From Microbacterium oxydans (lineage in GTDB: Bacteria; Actinomycetota; Actinomycetes; Actinomycetales; Microbacteriaceae), in assembly GCF_000956525.1 (NCBI RefSeq), contig NZ_JYIW01000015.1:33313-97312 (forward strand): a stretch of DNA of 64,000 bases, in the 5' to 3' direction. The notes beneath the pieces were generated by a model. The model was not told the DNA's origin. It saw only the letters and a program-made list of their open reading frames with translations, and ran no database searches. Made by a program: the position numbers and the translations under genes. Below are positions 16,349 to 25,061 of this stretch, piece by piece. Numbering within the stretch: position 1 is the stretch's first letter; the number at the start of each line of letters is the position of its first letter.

Positions 16349-17638
16349 TCAGCGCACCTCGTACTGTCTCGCGTGCTCGGCCCAGCGCGATTCGACGGGC
16401 AGTCCGCGCAGCGCCCGATTGCCCACAGCGAGTCCGGCTGCGAGCAGGCACAGCGCAGCGCATCCGAGGATCGTCGCCTGGCGCCCGACGAGGGTCAGGC
16501 CGAACCCGGCGATGAGCGGTGCGAGCGGCATCGCGCCCATGCCGAGCACGCCGGCTGCGCTGTTGGCGCGACCGAGCAGGTGCGTCGGCGTCGCGACCAT
16601 GAAGTACCCCATCATCCCGGCGTTGAGCGACGGCAGCAGCAGCACGGCGGCGCCCAGCACGACGGCGACCGCCCAGGGCTCGGTCACCGTCGAGAGCGCG
16701 GCGGCTCCGGCTGCGGCTGCCGCGAGCCCGACGATCGCCAGGACGCCGGCGCCGACCCGAGGGACGAGCAGGGGTGCCACGAACGCGCCGATCAGCATCG
16801 CCACTCCTGCCGCGGCGGAGACCGTGCCGATCAGCAACTCGGAGTACCCGTCCTGCTGCAGCGCGTAGATCACGGTGATGATCGCGGAGTTGAAGCCGAG
16901 GTTGATGATCGTGGTGAGGAGCAGCACGCCGCCGAGGTCGGAGCGTGAGAGCAGCCACGCGAACCCCTCGCGCATCTCCCGCCAGGCGTTCGGCCGGACC
17001 GCGGCGGCGGTGGCGGTCGGGGCGGATGCCGGTTCGGCGCGACGCCCGAGCAGCCAGGCGGTGACCGCTGCGACCACGTGGCACAGGGTCATCACGACGC
17101 CGACCAGCCAGCCGCCGACGCCGAGCAGCAGACCGCCGAGTGGTCCGCCGGCGAGCTGCAACGCAGCATCCCTCCCCTGGTTCGCGGCTTGGGCTCGGCC
17201 CATGGCGTCTTCGGGGACGATCTCCTTGATGGCGCTCTCACCGGCCACGTCGAACAGTCCGCTGCGCGCCGCGAGCAGGATGTTCAGCAGCAGCAGGATG
17301 GGGAACGTCAGGCTGCCGGAGAGCGCGAGCGCGGTGAAGACCCCGGCCAGGACGACACCGGCGATGGATCCGATCAGCATCAGCGCGATGCGCGGATGCC
17401 GGTCGGCGAGGATGCCGCCGACGAGTGTCGTGAGGAGCCTCGCGACCATGCCGGCACCGCCGATGATCCCTGCCTGCGCCGGGTCGTTCGTCAGGATCAG
17501 CGCGAGCAGCGGGACGGCGAATGCGAACAGCGCGCCCGCGAGGCCCTTGCTCGTGTCGCTCACCAGCCAGGTCACGTAGCGGGCGTTGCGCCACAGACGG
17601 TGGGGTGGGATCGCGGTGCTCACTGGTGCGGTGCTCAT
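16349..17638 (-). CDS. MFS transporter (likely drug efflux)
   Basis: A 429-aa protein with about 12 membrane helices. The start at 17638 (MSTAPVSTAIPP) is preferred to an in-frame ATG seven codons upstream, which overlaps the operator region. It shows the MFS loop 2-3 motif in GGILADRHPRIALMLIG and an enterobactin-exporter-like N-terminus (LVSDTSKGLAGALFAFAVPL). This subgroup mostly exports drugs or siderophores. It is divergent from an ArsR-type regulator, with a strong palindrome between them, so it is probably derepressed by its substrate. Substrate unknown. Confidence 0.88.
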   Translation of the reverse strand: MSTAPVSTAIPPHRLWRNARYVTWLVSDTSKGLAGALFAFAVPLLALILTNDPAQAGIIGGAGMVARLLTTLVGGILADRHPRIALMLIGSIAGVVLAGVFTALALSGSLTFPILLLLNILLAARSGLFDVAGESAIKEIVPEDAMGRAQAANQGRDAALQLAGGPLGGLLLGVGGWLVGVVMTLCHVVAAVTAWLLGRRAEPASAPTATAAAVRPNAWREMREGFAWLLSRSDLGGVLLLTTIINLGFNSAIITVIYALQQDGYSELLIGTVSAAAGVAMLIGAFVAPLLVPRVGAGVLAIVGLAAAAAGAAALSTVTEPWAVAVVLGAAVLLLPSLNAGMMGYFMVATPTHLLGRANSAAGVLGMGAMPLAPLIAGFGLTLVGRQATILGCAALCLLAAGLAVGNRALRGLPVESRWAEHARQYEVR

Positions 17639-17661
17639 GGGTCGAGCGTAGATGCGCAAGA

Positions 17662-17691
17662 GAAGTTGCGCAAGTCTTATTGCGCAACTTC
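17662..17691. promoter_or_regulatory. Operator palindrome between MFS and ArsR-type genes
   Basis: GAAGTTGCGCAA (17662-17673) and TTGCGCAACTTC (17680-17691) are perfect 12-bp arms around GTCTTA. An extra half site, TGCGCAAG, occurs at 17653-17660. It lies just upstream of both divergent starts, 22 bp from the regulator ATG, so binding would block both promoters. The 17713 product is the likely ligand. Confidence 0.75.
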
Positions 17692-17712
17692 GGGCGCGGA
17701 TACACTCGGGGG

Positions 17713-18294
17713 ATGAGCGAGGAGCAGAAGCGGCCCGATCCGGTCTGGATGACGACGGCGATGCTCAAGGCGTACACGCATCCGCTGCGGCGCCAGATCC
17801 TCCAGCTCTTCCGTCTGCGCGAGCACCTGCGGGCCGCAGACATCGCCGAGGAGCTCGGCGTGGCAGCGAACAGCGTCAGCTTCCACCTGCGAGTGCTCGC
17901 GGATGCCGGGCTGATCGATGAGGCACCGGAGCGCGCCCGCGACCGCCGCGACCGGGTGTGGGCCGCCAGGCGGCAGGCACTGAGCCTCGGAGGCCCGGAG
18001 CGCCCCGTGACCGACGAGGTGCTCAGCGGTGTGATGGTCAGCGCCATCGCGGACGAGCATCAGGAACTCCTGCGTCGCGTCCTCGCCTGGACGCCCGAGT
18101 ACATCAGCGGGCGGACGGCCGAGGTCCACGCCACCTTCTCCCAGCGCTCGCTGCGTCTCACCGGCGCCGAGTTCGACGCGCTGATCGAGCGCATCAACGA
18201 CGTGATGACCGAGGCCGTCGATGCCCACGACGGTGACGACCCGGACAGCCGCCCCTGGCAGGTCGACATCCTCGCGGCGGACGATCGGATCTGA
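17713..18294 (+). CDS. ArsR-type helix-turn-helix regulator
   Basis: A 193-aa protein from the ATG at 17713 with GGGGG just before it. The N-terminal winged helix reads HPLRRQILQLFRLREHLRAA and VSFHLRVLADAGLIDEAPE, an ArsR-like fold. The C-terminal ~110 residues (VMVSAIADEHQELLRRVLAW and onward) match helical effector/dimer domains found in HTH_20-type regulators. It is divergent from the MFS gene, with the GAAGTTGCGCAA palindrome between them, so it most likely represses the exporter and itself. A 16-bp hairpin terminator follows. Confidence 0.88.
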   Translation: MSEEQKRPDPVWMTTAMLKAYTHPLRRQILQLFRLREHLRAADIAEELGVAANSVSFHLRVLADAGLIDEAPERARDRRDRVWAARRQALSLGGPERPVTDEVLSGVMVSAIADEHQELLRRVLAWTPEYISGRTAEVHATFSQRSLRLTGAEFDALIERINDVMTEAVDAHDGDDPDSRPWQVDILAADDRI

Positions 18295-18316
18295 GCTCGG
18301 CCCGGCGGACACCGGA

Positions 18317-18358
18317 GACGGATGAGGGGGTGCGCTCCCGCACACCCCCTCATCCGTC
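18317..18358. terminator. Strong bidirectional terminator hairpin
   Basis: GACGGATGAGGGGGTG (18317-18332) pairs perfectly with CACCCCCTCATCCGTC (18343-18358) around a 10-nt loop. It is placed between the convergent stops at 18294 and 18379. Confidence 0.75.
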
Positions 18359-18378
18359 GAGCGGACCGGTGACCCGGC

Positions 18379-18624
18379 TCAGGGGATGGCCCGCCGGAAG
18401 GCGAGGAACGAGACGCCGGCGAGTGCGGCGGTGACGACGAGCCCCCAGAGGGCGAGGCCGACCGCACCGAGGTCGTCGATCGCCACGCCGACGTGCCCCC
18501 ACAGCTCGAGCCTCGTCGCCAGGAACACCAGTCCGACGAGCGCCAGCGTGATCGCGCGGTCGCTCCCCGCCGACCACGGTTCACAATTCAGCAAGAACTC
18601 GTCGCCGCCGACCGCGATGCGCAT
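18379..18624 (-). CDS. Small two-helix membrane protein, unknown
   Basis: An 81-aa ORF with two clear membrane segments, ITLALVGLVFLATRLELW and LALWGLVVTAALAGVSFLAF. I do not recognise it. The N-terminal ~20 residues are encoded across the left arm of a 20-bp inverted repeat (18579-18598), so the true start could lie inside, although no good alternative start is visible. It lies between a strong terminator and the GntR operon. No functional clue. Confidence 0.5.
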   Translation of the reverse strand: MRIAVGGDEFLLNCEPWSAGSDRAITLALVGLVFLATRLELWGHVGVAIDDLGAVGLALWGLVVTAALAGVSFLAFRRAIP

Positions 18625-18675
18625 GAGGGCGCGGCGGTCTGCGGCACCCGCCGCCGTTCTTGCTGAATTGTGAAC
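18579..18675. repeat. Pair of perfect 20-bp inverted repeats 57 bp apart
   Basis: GTTCACAATTCAGCAAGAAC at 18579-18598 recurs as its exact reverse complement at 18656-18675. The 57-bp spacer is GC-rich. Arms this long, AT-rich and perfect are unusual here. The element overlaps the 5' end of the small membrane ORF and lies downstream of the GntR stop. It could be two regulator sites, a long hairpin or a MITE-like remnant. Confidence 0.75.
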
Positions 18676-18720
18676 GGGCGGCCGTCGAGCCGACCCCGCC
18701 CACGGGGGCGAGCGGCGGGG

Positions 18721-19431
18721 TCAGGCGCGGGGGAGACCGACGTACATCGAGGCGTGCAGCTCTGCGACGTGGTCGAAGGCGAGGCGGCTCGCGGTCGCGG
18801 CATCGTTCGCGCGGAGGGCGTCGACCAGTCGTGCGTGCTCCTCGTTCGAGTCGCGGAGGTAGTCGATCCGGTACGGGATGAAGTAGGCGTAGAGCTCGTG
18901 CGACACCCGGTGGTGGAGCTCGGCTGCGCCGCTGACCCCGGATGCCTCGGCGAGTGCGGCGTGGAAGGCGGCGTCCGCGGTGCGGAAGCCGGTCCAGTCC
19001 GCCGCGGTCCGCATGTCGTCGACCAGGGTGTCCATGCGCGCCAGCGCTGCCGCATCCGGCCGCGCGCTCACGAGTGCTGCCAGTCCAGCCTCGATCGTGG
19101 CGCGCTGATCGATGAGTGCGTGCACATGCGCGGCATCCGCTCGATACGCGTCGATCTCGACGACGGTGCCGACCGTCGGGGCATCCGCGATGAACGTGCC
19201 GCCGGCGTGCCCAGGGCGTCGAACCACGACACCCTCGTCACTGAGCTGCCGGTATGCCCGACGCACGGTCATCTCGCTGACCTCGAATGCCCGCGCCGTG
19301 TCCTCCGGACCGGGCAGGCGCTGACCGGGGGTGAGCATGCCGAGCTCGACGGCGAGCGAGATCCGCGCCCTGACCGTGTCGACCGCGGTCGTGCGGCGGA
19401 TCGAACCGAGGGCGGGGGAGGCCAGGTCCAT
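18721..19431 (-). CDS. GntR-family regulator (FCD type)
   Basis: A 236-aa protein. Residues about 15-75 form the GntR winged helix (LTPGQRLPGPEDTARAFEVS, then MTVRRAYRQL). The C-terminal helical FCD ligand domain carries the metal/ligand pattern DAAFHAALAEASG and ELHHRV. It is the last gene of the minus-strand operon amidase - APC permease - GntR, 33 bp after the permease stop. It is the probable repressor at the 29-bp palindrome at 21767-21795 upstream of the amidase. The effector is likely an amide or amine substrate or its product. Confidence 0.9.
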   Translation of the reverse strand: MDLASPALGSIRRTTAVDTVRARISLAVELGMLTPGQRLPGPEDTARAFEVSEMTVRRAYRQLSDEGVVVRRPGHAGGTFIADAPTVGTVVEIDAYRADAAHVHALIDQRATIEAGLAALVSARPDAAALARMDTLVDDMRTAADWTGFRTADAAFHAALAEASGVSGAAELHHRVSHELYAYFIPYRIDYLRDSNEEHARLVDALRANDAATASRLAFDHVAELHASMYVGLPRA

Positions 19432-19464
19432 CGCGCTCCCCCGTCTCGTGTCGGTCGGCGCGAC

Positions 19465-20907
19465 TCAGTCCGTCGTGGTCTCCTCGACCGGCTGGGTGTC
19501 GAGGCGGAAGCGCCTGCCCAACACGATACCGATCACCATGGCCGCGACGGGAATGAGCGCGAGTGCCACGCTCACGGCGACGCTTCCGCCGGTCACGAGC
19601 GTGAAGTTCGACAGCACCAGCCAGAGCGCGAAGGCGAGTCCGACGACGGCGAGGATCGGGAAGACCCTCGCGCCGAGGGTGCGTCCGGCGGCGAGCTCCG
19701 GACGGCGGAGGAAGAACACCAGCACTGCGATCGACGTCGTCAGCATGAGGAGCACCATGCCGACGGTGGCGACGCCGGCCATCGAGCCGAACACGCCGAC
19801 GAGCGGGTCGAGTCCGAGGAGCGCGAGGACCGCGAGCAGGATCGCGGCGGTGATCGTCTGCACGACGGACGAGAACGCGGGCGAGTGGTGGGATGCGTGG
19901 CGGCGGCCGAGCCGAGCGGGGAGCACGGCCTTCTGCGCGAGGGTGAACTGGTAGCGGGCGATCACGTTGTGGAACGACAGCACGCACGCGAACAGGCTCG
20001 TGATGAGCAGCACCTGCACGACGTCGCGCAGGATCGGCCCGAGGTACCGCGTCGTGGTGTCGAGCAGCAGGTTGCCCTCGCCGGCGAGCGTCTGCTGCGC
20101 GACCGCGACCGCATTGCCCGCGCCGACACCGGTCACGAGCGCCCAGCAGGAGATGGCGTAGAACACGCCGATGATGATGACGGCGAGGTAGGTCGCGCGG
20201 GGGATGGTCTTCTCCGGGTTCCGGGCCTCGTCGCGGAAGACCGCCGTGGCCTCGAAGCCGATGAATCCGGTGAGCGCGAAGAGCACGGCGACGCCGATGC
20301 CCCCGGAGAACACGTACGACGGGTCGAAGGTCTCGAGCGCGATGCCGTCGGCGCCGCCGGTCGCGAAGATGACCACGTCGAGCACGACGACCACCAGGAT
20401 CTCGAGCGCGAGCGCCACCCCGAGCACCTTGGCGCTCAGGTCGATGTGGCGGTATCCGAGCACCGCGACGATCGCCATCGTCACGAAGGAGTACAGCCAC
20501 CACGGCAGGCTCGGACCGCCGAAGAATGTGACGAGATCATCGACGGCCCAGCCCATGTAGCCGTAGATCCCGACCTGGATCGCGGTGTAGGCGACGAGGG
20601 CGGTGAAGGCCGAGCCCAGGCCGAGCCGCGAGCCGAGGCCGGCGGTCACGTACGAGAAGAACGCGCCGGCCTCTTTCACGAACGGCGTCATGGTGACGAA
20701 GCCCACGGAGAAGACCAGCAGGATGACGGCGGCGAGGGCGAAGCCGATCGGCGCGCCCGGCCCGTTGCCGGCGCCGATGGCGATGGGGACGTTGCCGCCG
20801 ATGACGGTGAGCGGAGCGGCCGCGGCGATGACCATGAAGACGATGGCGCCGGTGCCGAGTTGGCCGTCGAGGCGCTGGCGCGGCTCGACGAGGGGGGAGA
20901 CGGTCAT
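19465..20907 (-). CDS. APC-family amino acid/amine permease
   Basis: A 480-aa protein with about 12 membrane helices. The N-terminal APC pattern is clear (GTGAIVFMVIAAAAPLTVIG, then KEAGAFFSYVTAGLG), as is the conserved GFIGFEATAVFRDEARNP in helix 6. It sits in the inner membrane and takes up amino acids, amines or related compounds. It lies between an omega-amidase/nitrilase-type hydrolase and a GntR regulator in one operon, which suggests uptake of a compound whose amide bond the hydrolase then opens. The exact substrate is not visible. Confidence 0.9.
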   Translation of the reverse strand: MTVSPLVEPRQRLDGQLGTGAIVFMVIAAAAPLTVIGGNVPIAIGAGNGPGAPIGFALAAVILLVFSVGFVTMTPFVKEAGAFFSYVTAGLGSRLGLGSAFTALVAYTAIQVGIYGYMGWAVDDLVTFFGGPSLPWWLYSFVTMAIVAVLGYRHIDLSAKVLGVALALEILVVVVLDVVIFATGGADGIALETFDPSYVFSGGIGVAVLFALTGFIGFEATAVFRDEARNPEKTIPRATYLAVIIIGVFYAISCWALVTGVGAGNAVAVAQQTLAGEGNLLLDTTTRYLGPILRDVVQVLLITSLFACVLSFHNVIARYQFTLAQKAVLPARLGRRHASHHSPAFSSVVQTITAAILLAVLALLGLDPLVGVFGSMAGVATVGMVLLMLTTSIAVLVFFLRRPELAAGRTLGARVFPILAVVGLAFALWLVLSNFTLVTGGSVAVSVALALIPVAAMVIGIVLGRRFRLDTQPVEETTTD

Positions 20908-20957
20908 GGTGTCGCTTTCGCAGAGGGTCCGGTGGCGGACGCGGGAGGGGAGGGCGT

Positions 20958-21737
20958 TCAGTAGAGCTCGGGTCGACGGTCGGCGAGGTACGGGTTCTCC
21001 TGCCGGGATCGTCGGGTGGCGTCGGGGTCGATCGTGGCGAGCATGAGGCCGATGTCCGTCGCGCCGAGGGATGCGAGCACCTCACCGTCGGGAGCGACGA
21101 TGCTGCTGCGCCCGACGTAGCTGAGCTCGCCCTCGGTGCCGACGCGGTTGACGTAGATCACGTGGACCTGGTTCTCCCACGCGCGCACCGGGATGAGCCG
21201 CTCGGCGATGTGCGCGTACGGTTCCATCTGCGCGGTCGGCACGATGACGGCATCCGCTCCGTCGAGCGCGGCCCGACGCACGGTCTCGGGGAACTCGACG
21301 TCGTAGCAGATGAGCACGGATACCCGGACGCCGTCGATCTCGACGATGCCGGGGAGCGCGTCGCCCTGCACGAAGAGGCTCCGGTCGAGCGCGCCGAAGA
21401 GGTGCGTCTTGCGATAGCGCAGCAGTTCGGTGCCGTCGCGGTCGATCATGACGAGGGAGTTCGTAACGCCGCCCGTCTCGAGCGTCTCGGGGAGGCCTGC
21501 GACGATCGCGATCCCGGTGTCCTGTGCGATGCGGGCGACCCGGTCGACGAGGGCCGACGTCGCGAGCGGTGCCAGGCGGTCGCCGATGTTGTAGCCGGTG
21601 ATGAACATCTCGGGGGTGACGAGGATGCGCGCGCCGCGCGCGGCCGCATCGGCTGCGGCTGCGGCGACGACGGCGAGGTTGGCGTCCACATCGCCGGGCG
21701 TGCCGTGATGCTGAAGTCCGGCGATGGTCATGGTCAT
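20958..21737 (-). CDS. Carbon-nitrogen hydrolase (nitrilase superfamily)
   Basis: A 259-aa protein. I chose the ATG at 21737 because GAGGAG lies 8 bp upstream; an ATG nine codons earlier lacks one. The nitrilase-superfamily triad is present: Glu in VTPEMFITGYN, Lys in YRKTHLF and Cys in LICYDVEFPE. Length and motifs fit the aliphatic amidase/carbamoylase branch. Members hydrolyse an amide to acid plus ammonia. It is first in the operon with an APC permease and a GntR regulator, so the pair probably takes up and hydrolyses a small amide or N-carbamoyl compound. Confidence 0.88.
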   Translation of the reverse strand: MTMTIAGLQHHGTPGDVDANLAVVAAAAADAAARGARILVTPEMFITGYNIGDRLAPLATSALVDRVARIAQDTGIAIVAGLPETLETGGVTNSLVMIDRDGTELLRYRKTHLFGALDRSLFVQGDALPGIVEIDGVRVSVLICYDVEFPETVRRAALDGADAVIVPTAQMEPYAHIAERLIPVRAWENQVHVIYVNRVGTEGELSYVGRSSIVAPDGEVLASLGATDIGLMLATIDPDATRRSRQENPYLADRRPELY

Positions 21738-21766
21738 GCGGATGCTCCTCGTGCCTCGATGCACCT

Positions 21767-21795
21767 ATCAAACAGATCAAAGTGATCTATTTGAT
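21767..21795. promoter_or_regulatory. GntR-type operator upstream of the amidase operon
   Basis: ATCAAACAGATCA (21767-21779) and TGATCTATTTGAT (21783-21795) form a palindrome with 12 of 13 matching positions and a 3-bp centre. It starts 30 bp upstream of the amidase ATG, in an AT-rich patch. It is probably bound by the GntR protein of the same operon. Confidence 0.65.
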
Positions 21796-21852
21796 GTCCA
21801 TTGTGTTTCGCACGTGTGTCATTCCGCAAGCCCTGCCGGCAGAACAGGTCGC

Positions 21853-22347
21853 TCAGCCGGCGCTGTCGCGGCGCTGTTCGCGCCAGTCCTCGACGATCTG
21901 CAGCATCCGCACGGAGAGGAAGCGGAAGAACTCGGCGAGCTCGACAGCGCGATCGTGCGCGCCCTGATCATCAGTGTGCTCGGCGGCGATGTCGTCGATG
22001 TACTCGGACAGCCGCGTGTAGACGGGCATGTTCCCGACGATCGAGCTGGTGAACGGGTCGTGCACGAACTCGTAGCGGTCGCGGCGTTCACCCGGTCGCG
22101 CGCGTCGCTGGATGAAGTGCAGCTGCTGCAGATAGCGCACCGCGCCGGAGACCGCGGCGGACGAGACGCCGAGACGCTCGCAGAGCTCGGCTGCCGTGTA
22201 CCCGCCCTCCGGAGCGGCGACCAGCGCCATCATCACGCGAGCCGGCATCCGGGCCATGCCCGCAGCGGTCATCATGGCCGCTGCCTGCTCTGCGGGCTCG
22301 ACCCCTCGATGTGCCGCCGCGAGGTCGTCTGTGCTGTCGTCGGGCAT
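21853..22347 (-). CDS. MarR/GbsR-type transcriptional regulator
   Basis: A 164-aa protein with a central winged helix (AAELCERLGVSSAAVSGAVR then YLQQLHFIQRRARPGERRDR) flanked by helices that would form the MarR dimer interface. It is the third gene of the minus-strand operon ATPase - permease - MarR, 10 bp after the permease stop. It is the likely ligand of the palindrome at 24988-25011 upstream of the ATPase gene, giving autorepression of an export system. A role as a drug sensor fits the family. Confidence 0.87.
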   Translation of the reverse strand: MPDDSTDDLAAAHRGVEPAEQAAAMMTAAGMARMPARVMMALVAAPEGGYTAAELCERLGVSSAAVSGAVRYLQQLHFIQRRARPGERRDRYEFVHDPFTSSIVGNMPVYTRLSEYIDDIAAEHTDDQGAHDRAVELAEFFRFLSVRMLQIVEDWREQRRDSAG

Positions 22348-22356
22348 CGATTCCTC

Positions 22357-23982
22357 CTATGCGCCGGGGGCGAGCTCGCGCCGCCGCATCAGGGTCAGGG
22401 CACCGGCGCCTCCGGCTGCCAGGGCGAGCACCAGCCACCAGAGGCCGCGCAGATCCACCCCGGTCCCGTCGACGACCGGGGTCACCGCGAACGGCGAGAG
22501 GTTCGCGCTCCACTCCGGCAGGCCGAACAGCGGGCCGAACATGCCGAGCAGGGCTGCGAGCAGCACGAGGCTCCAGGCCACCGCCGAGGTCGCCCGCGGG
22601 AGCAGCACGAACACCAGGGCGGCGAGCACCGCGAAGATCGAGGCCGCGACCGCTTGACCGAGCCCCGCGACCGCCACGACGCGGACCAGCGCCTGATCGC
22701 CGCCGTTCGACCAGATGCCGATCCAGCCGGCGAGCACCGCTGCGGCGACCACGATCAGCACGGCGACGACCCCGACGACCACGAAGTCCGCGAGCCACCG
22801 GACGCGACCGACCGGCGAGGCGAGCACGGCCTCGGCGGTGCCCCGCGCCTCCTCCTGCCGCGCGCGCACGACGGTCTGCACGGCGCAGCATGCCGCGAGG
22901 ATGCCGAGCAGCGTGAAGAACACGGTCACCACGACCTCGTCGAGACCGCCGGTGGCGCCGCCGATCTTCTGCAGGATGTCGGCGACGGCCGGGTTCTCTC
23001 CCGAGATCTGATCCACCAGACCGCTCAGTCTGGTGGCGAGCATGCCGGTGATCGCGCCGCCGACCGCCCACCCCACGATGGAGCCGGCGGTGAGCCGCCA
23101 CACCAGTGCGTGCGGCGACGCGAGCGCCGGTCGCGCCGAGATCCGACCGGGGCGTTCACCCACGAAGCTCGCATCGATGTCGCGCAGGGACTGCAGGGCG
23201 ACGGATGCCGCGGCGAACACGAGCCCGACGCCGAGACCGAGCAGCAGCGGCCAGACGAGATCGGTGTCGTACGGCCGGGTCTGCTCGACCCAGCCGAACG
23301 GTGACAGCCAGGCCGGCCACCCGCTCGTCATGGTGGTCAGATCACTGCTCGGTGTGCCGGCCGCGTTGCCGATGCCGCGGATCAGGAACGCCGCGACGAG
23401 CACCCAGACCGTCAGGGAGTTCGCTCCGCGTGAGGTGCGAAGCAGTTGTGCTGCGAACAGTCCGACGCCGAGGAACACGATCCCGCATGAGCCGGCGGCT
23501 GCGCCGGCGAGCAGCGACCCCGCGATCGGCAACCCGGTGGCGATCAGTGCGAGCGCCGTGAGCGCGGCGAGTACGACGTTCGCGAGGATGCCGTGCACGA
23601 TCGTCGCGATGGTCTGCAACCGGCGCCCTGCCGGGGTCGCCCAGACGAGCTCGGCACGACCCGCCTCCTCATCGCCCCGCGTGTGCCGCACCGCGAGGAA
23701 CGTGCTCATCAGCGCGGCGAGCAGCGCCAGCCAGGGGAGCACCTCGAACGCGAGGAAGGCGCCCGCTGATGCGCCGGACGGCAGCCCGCGGAACATCAGG
23801 ATCACCGGATTCGCGAGCGCTGCCGCGAGGATGCTCTGCCGATCGGCGAGCGTCGCGTACGACTGGCTGACACCCGCGTAGCCCGCGAAAGCCATCAACG
23901 CGGTGCCGAGGATCCACAGCGTCAGCTGCAACCGGTCGCGGCGTAGACGCTGCCGGAGCAGCACGCCGAAGGAGGTCATCAC
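22357..23982 (-). CDS. ABC exporter permease (polyketide-antibiotic type)
   Basis: A 541-aa protein with about 12 membrane helices arranged as two similar halves, typical of exporters annotated as polyketide antibiotic transporters. The charged segments RHTRGDEEAGRAELVWATP and RARQEEARGTAEAVLASP are the duplicated cytoplasmic motif of this family. The start overlaps the ATPase stop (ATGA). Together with the ATPase it forms an efflux pump, likely for a hydrophobic toxin or antibiotic. The adjacent MarR regulator supports substrate-induced expression. Confidence 0.88.
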   Translation of the reverse strand: MMTSFGVLLRQRLRRDRLQLTLWILGTALMAFAGYAGVSQSYATLADRQSILAAALANPVILMFRGLPSGASAGAFLAFEVLPWLALLAALMSTFLAVRHTRGDEEAGRAELVWATPAGRRLQTIATIVHGILANVVLAALTALALIATGLPIAGSLLAGAAAGSCGIVFLGVGLFAAQLLRTSRGANSLTVWVLVAAFLIRGIGNAAGTPSSDLTTMTSGWPAWLSPFGWVEQTRPYDTDLVWPLLLGLGVGLVFAAASVALQSLRDIDASFVGERPGRISARPALASPHALVWRLTAGSIVGWAVGGAITGMLATRLSGLVDQISGENPAVADILQKIGGATGGLDEVVVTVFFTLLGILAACCAVQTVVRARQEEARGTAEAVLASPVGRVRWLADFVVVGVVAVLIVVAAAVLAGWIGIWSNGGDQALVRVVAVAGLGQAVAASIFAVLAALVFVLLPRATSAVAWSLVLLAALLGMFGPLFGLPEWSANLSPFAVTPVVDGTGVDLRGLWWLVLALAAGGAGALTLMRRRELAPGA

Positions 23983-24971
23983 GCACGCTCCTGCTGCGCA
24001 CGGCGTGCACGACGGGTGCCGGGGCCAGCGGCATTTGTCCCGCCGTCCTCAGCGGACTCGAGCGCGGCGAGGTCGTCGCCGTAGTGACGCAGGAACAACT
24101 CCTCGAGCGACGGCGGCGCGACGCGCAGGTCGCTGATGCCGAGCTCGGCGAGGGCCGGCAGCACGGTCGCAGTGCGGTCGCTGTCGACGGTCAGCCGGAT
24201 GCGCTCGCCCTGCTGCACCGGGTCGTGCACGTCGGCGATGCGAGCGACCTGATCGAGGGAGACGCCGGATGCCGCGAACGACACGTCGCTGCGGGTGAGG
24301 TGGCGCAGTTCGGTGAGCGTGCCCGTCTCGACGACGCGTCCGGCGCGGATGATCGACACCCGGTCGCAGAGCTGCTCGACCTCGCTCATGATGTGGCTCG
24401 ACAGCAGCACCGTCGCGCCGTTCGCATGGGCACGGGCGACCTCGCGCTGGAAGATGACCGCCATGAGCGGATCGAGTCCGCTCGTGGGCTCGTCGAGGAT
24501 GTAGAGGTCGGCCGGCACGGCGAACGCCGCGATCAGGGCGACCTTCTGCCGATTGCCCTTCGAGTACGCCCGGCCCTTCTTCCGCGGGTCGAACTGGAAC
24601 GCGTCCATCAGCCGCTGCTTCTCGTGCCGGTACGCCGGCTCCTTCGTGCGGGCACCCCGCAGCCTGGCGAGCAGATCGATAGCCTCGCCGCCCGACAGGT
24701 TCGGCCAGACGCTGACATCGCCAGGAACGTATGCGATGCGCCGGTGCAGGTCGACCGCACGGCTCCACGGATCTTCCCCGAACACGGTCGCCTCGCCCCC
24801 GCTGCGGCGCGCGAGCCCGAGCAGGATGCGGATCGTGGTCGACTTGCCGGCACCGTTCGGGCCGAGGAAGCCATGCACCTCGCCATGCTCGACGGTCAGG
24901 TCGAGACCATCGAGCGCGTGCACGTGGCCGTACTGCTTGACGAGGTTCGCGGTGGCGATGACTGCGGTCAT
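23979..24971 (-). CDS. ABC exporter ATPase
   Basis: A 330-aa ATP-binding subunit with Walker A in GPNGAGKSTT and Walker B in LYILDEPTSGLDP. The signature segment reads YSKGNRQKVALI instead of LSGGQ. That variant is usual for the ATPases paired with the two-half polyketide-antibiotic-type permeases, so the protein should still be active. The C-terminal ~100 residues are an accessory domain. First gene of the operon with the permease and a MarR regulator, behind a perfect 11-bp-arm palindrome. Confidence 0.9.
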   Translation of the reverse strand: MTAVIATANLVKQYGHVHALDGLDLTVEHGEVHGFLGPNGAGKSTTIRILLGLARRSGGEATVFGEDPWSRAVDLHRRIAYVPGDVSVWPNLSGGEAIDLLARLRGARTKEPAYRHEKQRLMDAFQFDPRKKGRAYSKGNRQKVALIAAFAVPADLYILDEPTSGLDPLMAVIFQREVARAHANGATVLLSSHIMSEVEQLCDRVSIIRAGRVVETGTLTELRHLTRSDVSFAASGVSLDQVARIADVHDPVQQGERIRLTVDSDRTATVLPALAELGISDLRVAPPSLEELFLRHYGDDLAALESAEDGGTNAAGPGTRRARRAQQERA

Positions 24972-24987
24972 GCGCGGGAGCGTACGC

Positions 24988-25011
24988 CCGATTCACAACT
25001 TTGTGAATCGG
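24988..25011. promoter_or_regulatory. MarR-type operator palindrome
   Basis: CCGATTCACAA (24988-24998) and TTGTGAATCGG (25001-25011) are perfect 11-bp arms around CT. The site lies 16 bp upstream of the ATPase ATG and between it and the divergent methyltransferase at 25062. The MarR/GbsR protein at the end of the operon is the probable ligand. Confidence 0.75.
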
Positions 25012-25061
25012 ACGAAAACGATGCATGCGAAATCCTTACGAGGCCCGCGTACAGTGGGCTG

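Noticed and set aside
18579..18675. Insertion sequence ends
   Set aside because: Only 57 bp lie between the arms and no transposase fragment is present; no target duplication is evident.
23979..24971. Inactive ABC ATPase because LSGGQ is replaced by YSKGN
   Set aside because: This variant is usual in ATPases paired with polyketide-antibiotic-type permeases; Walker A and B are intact.
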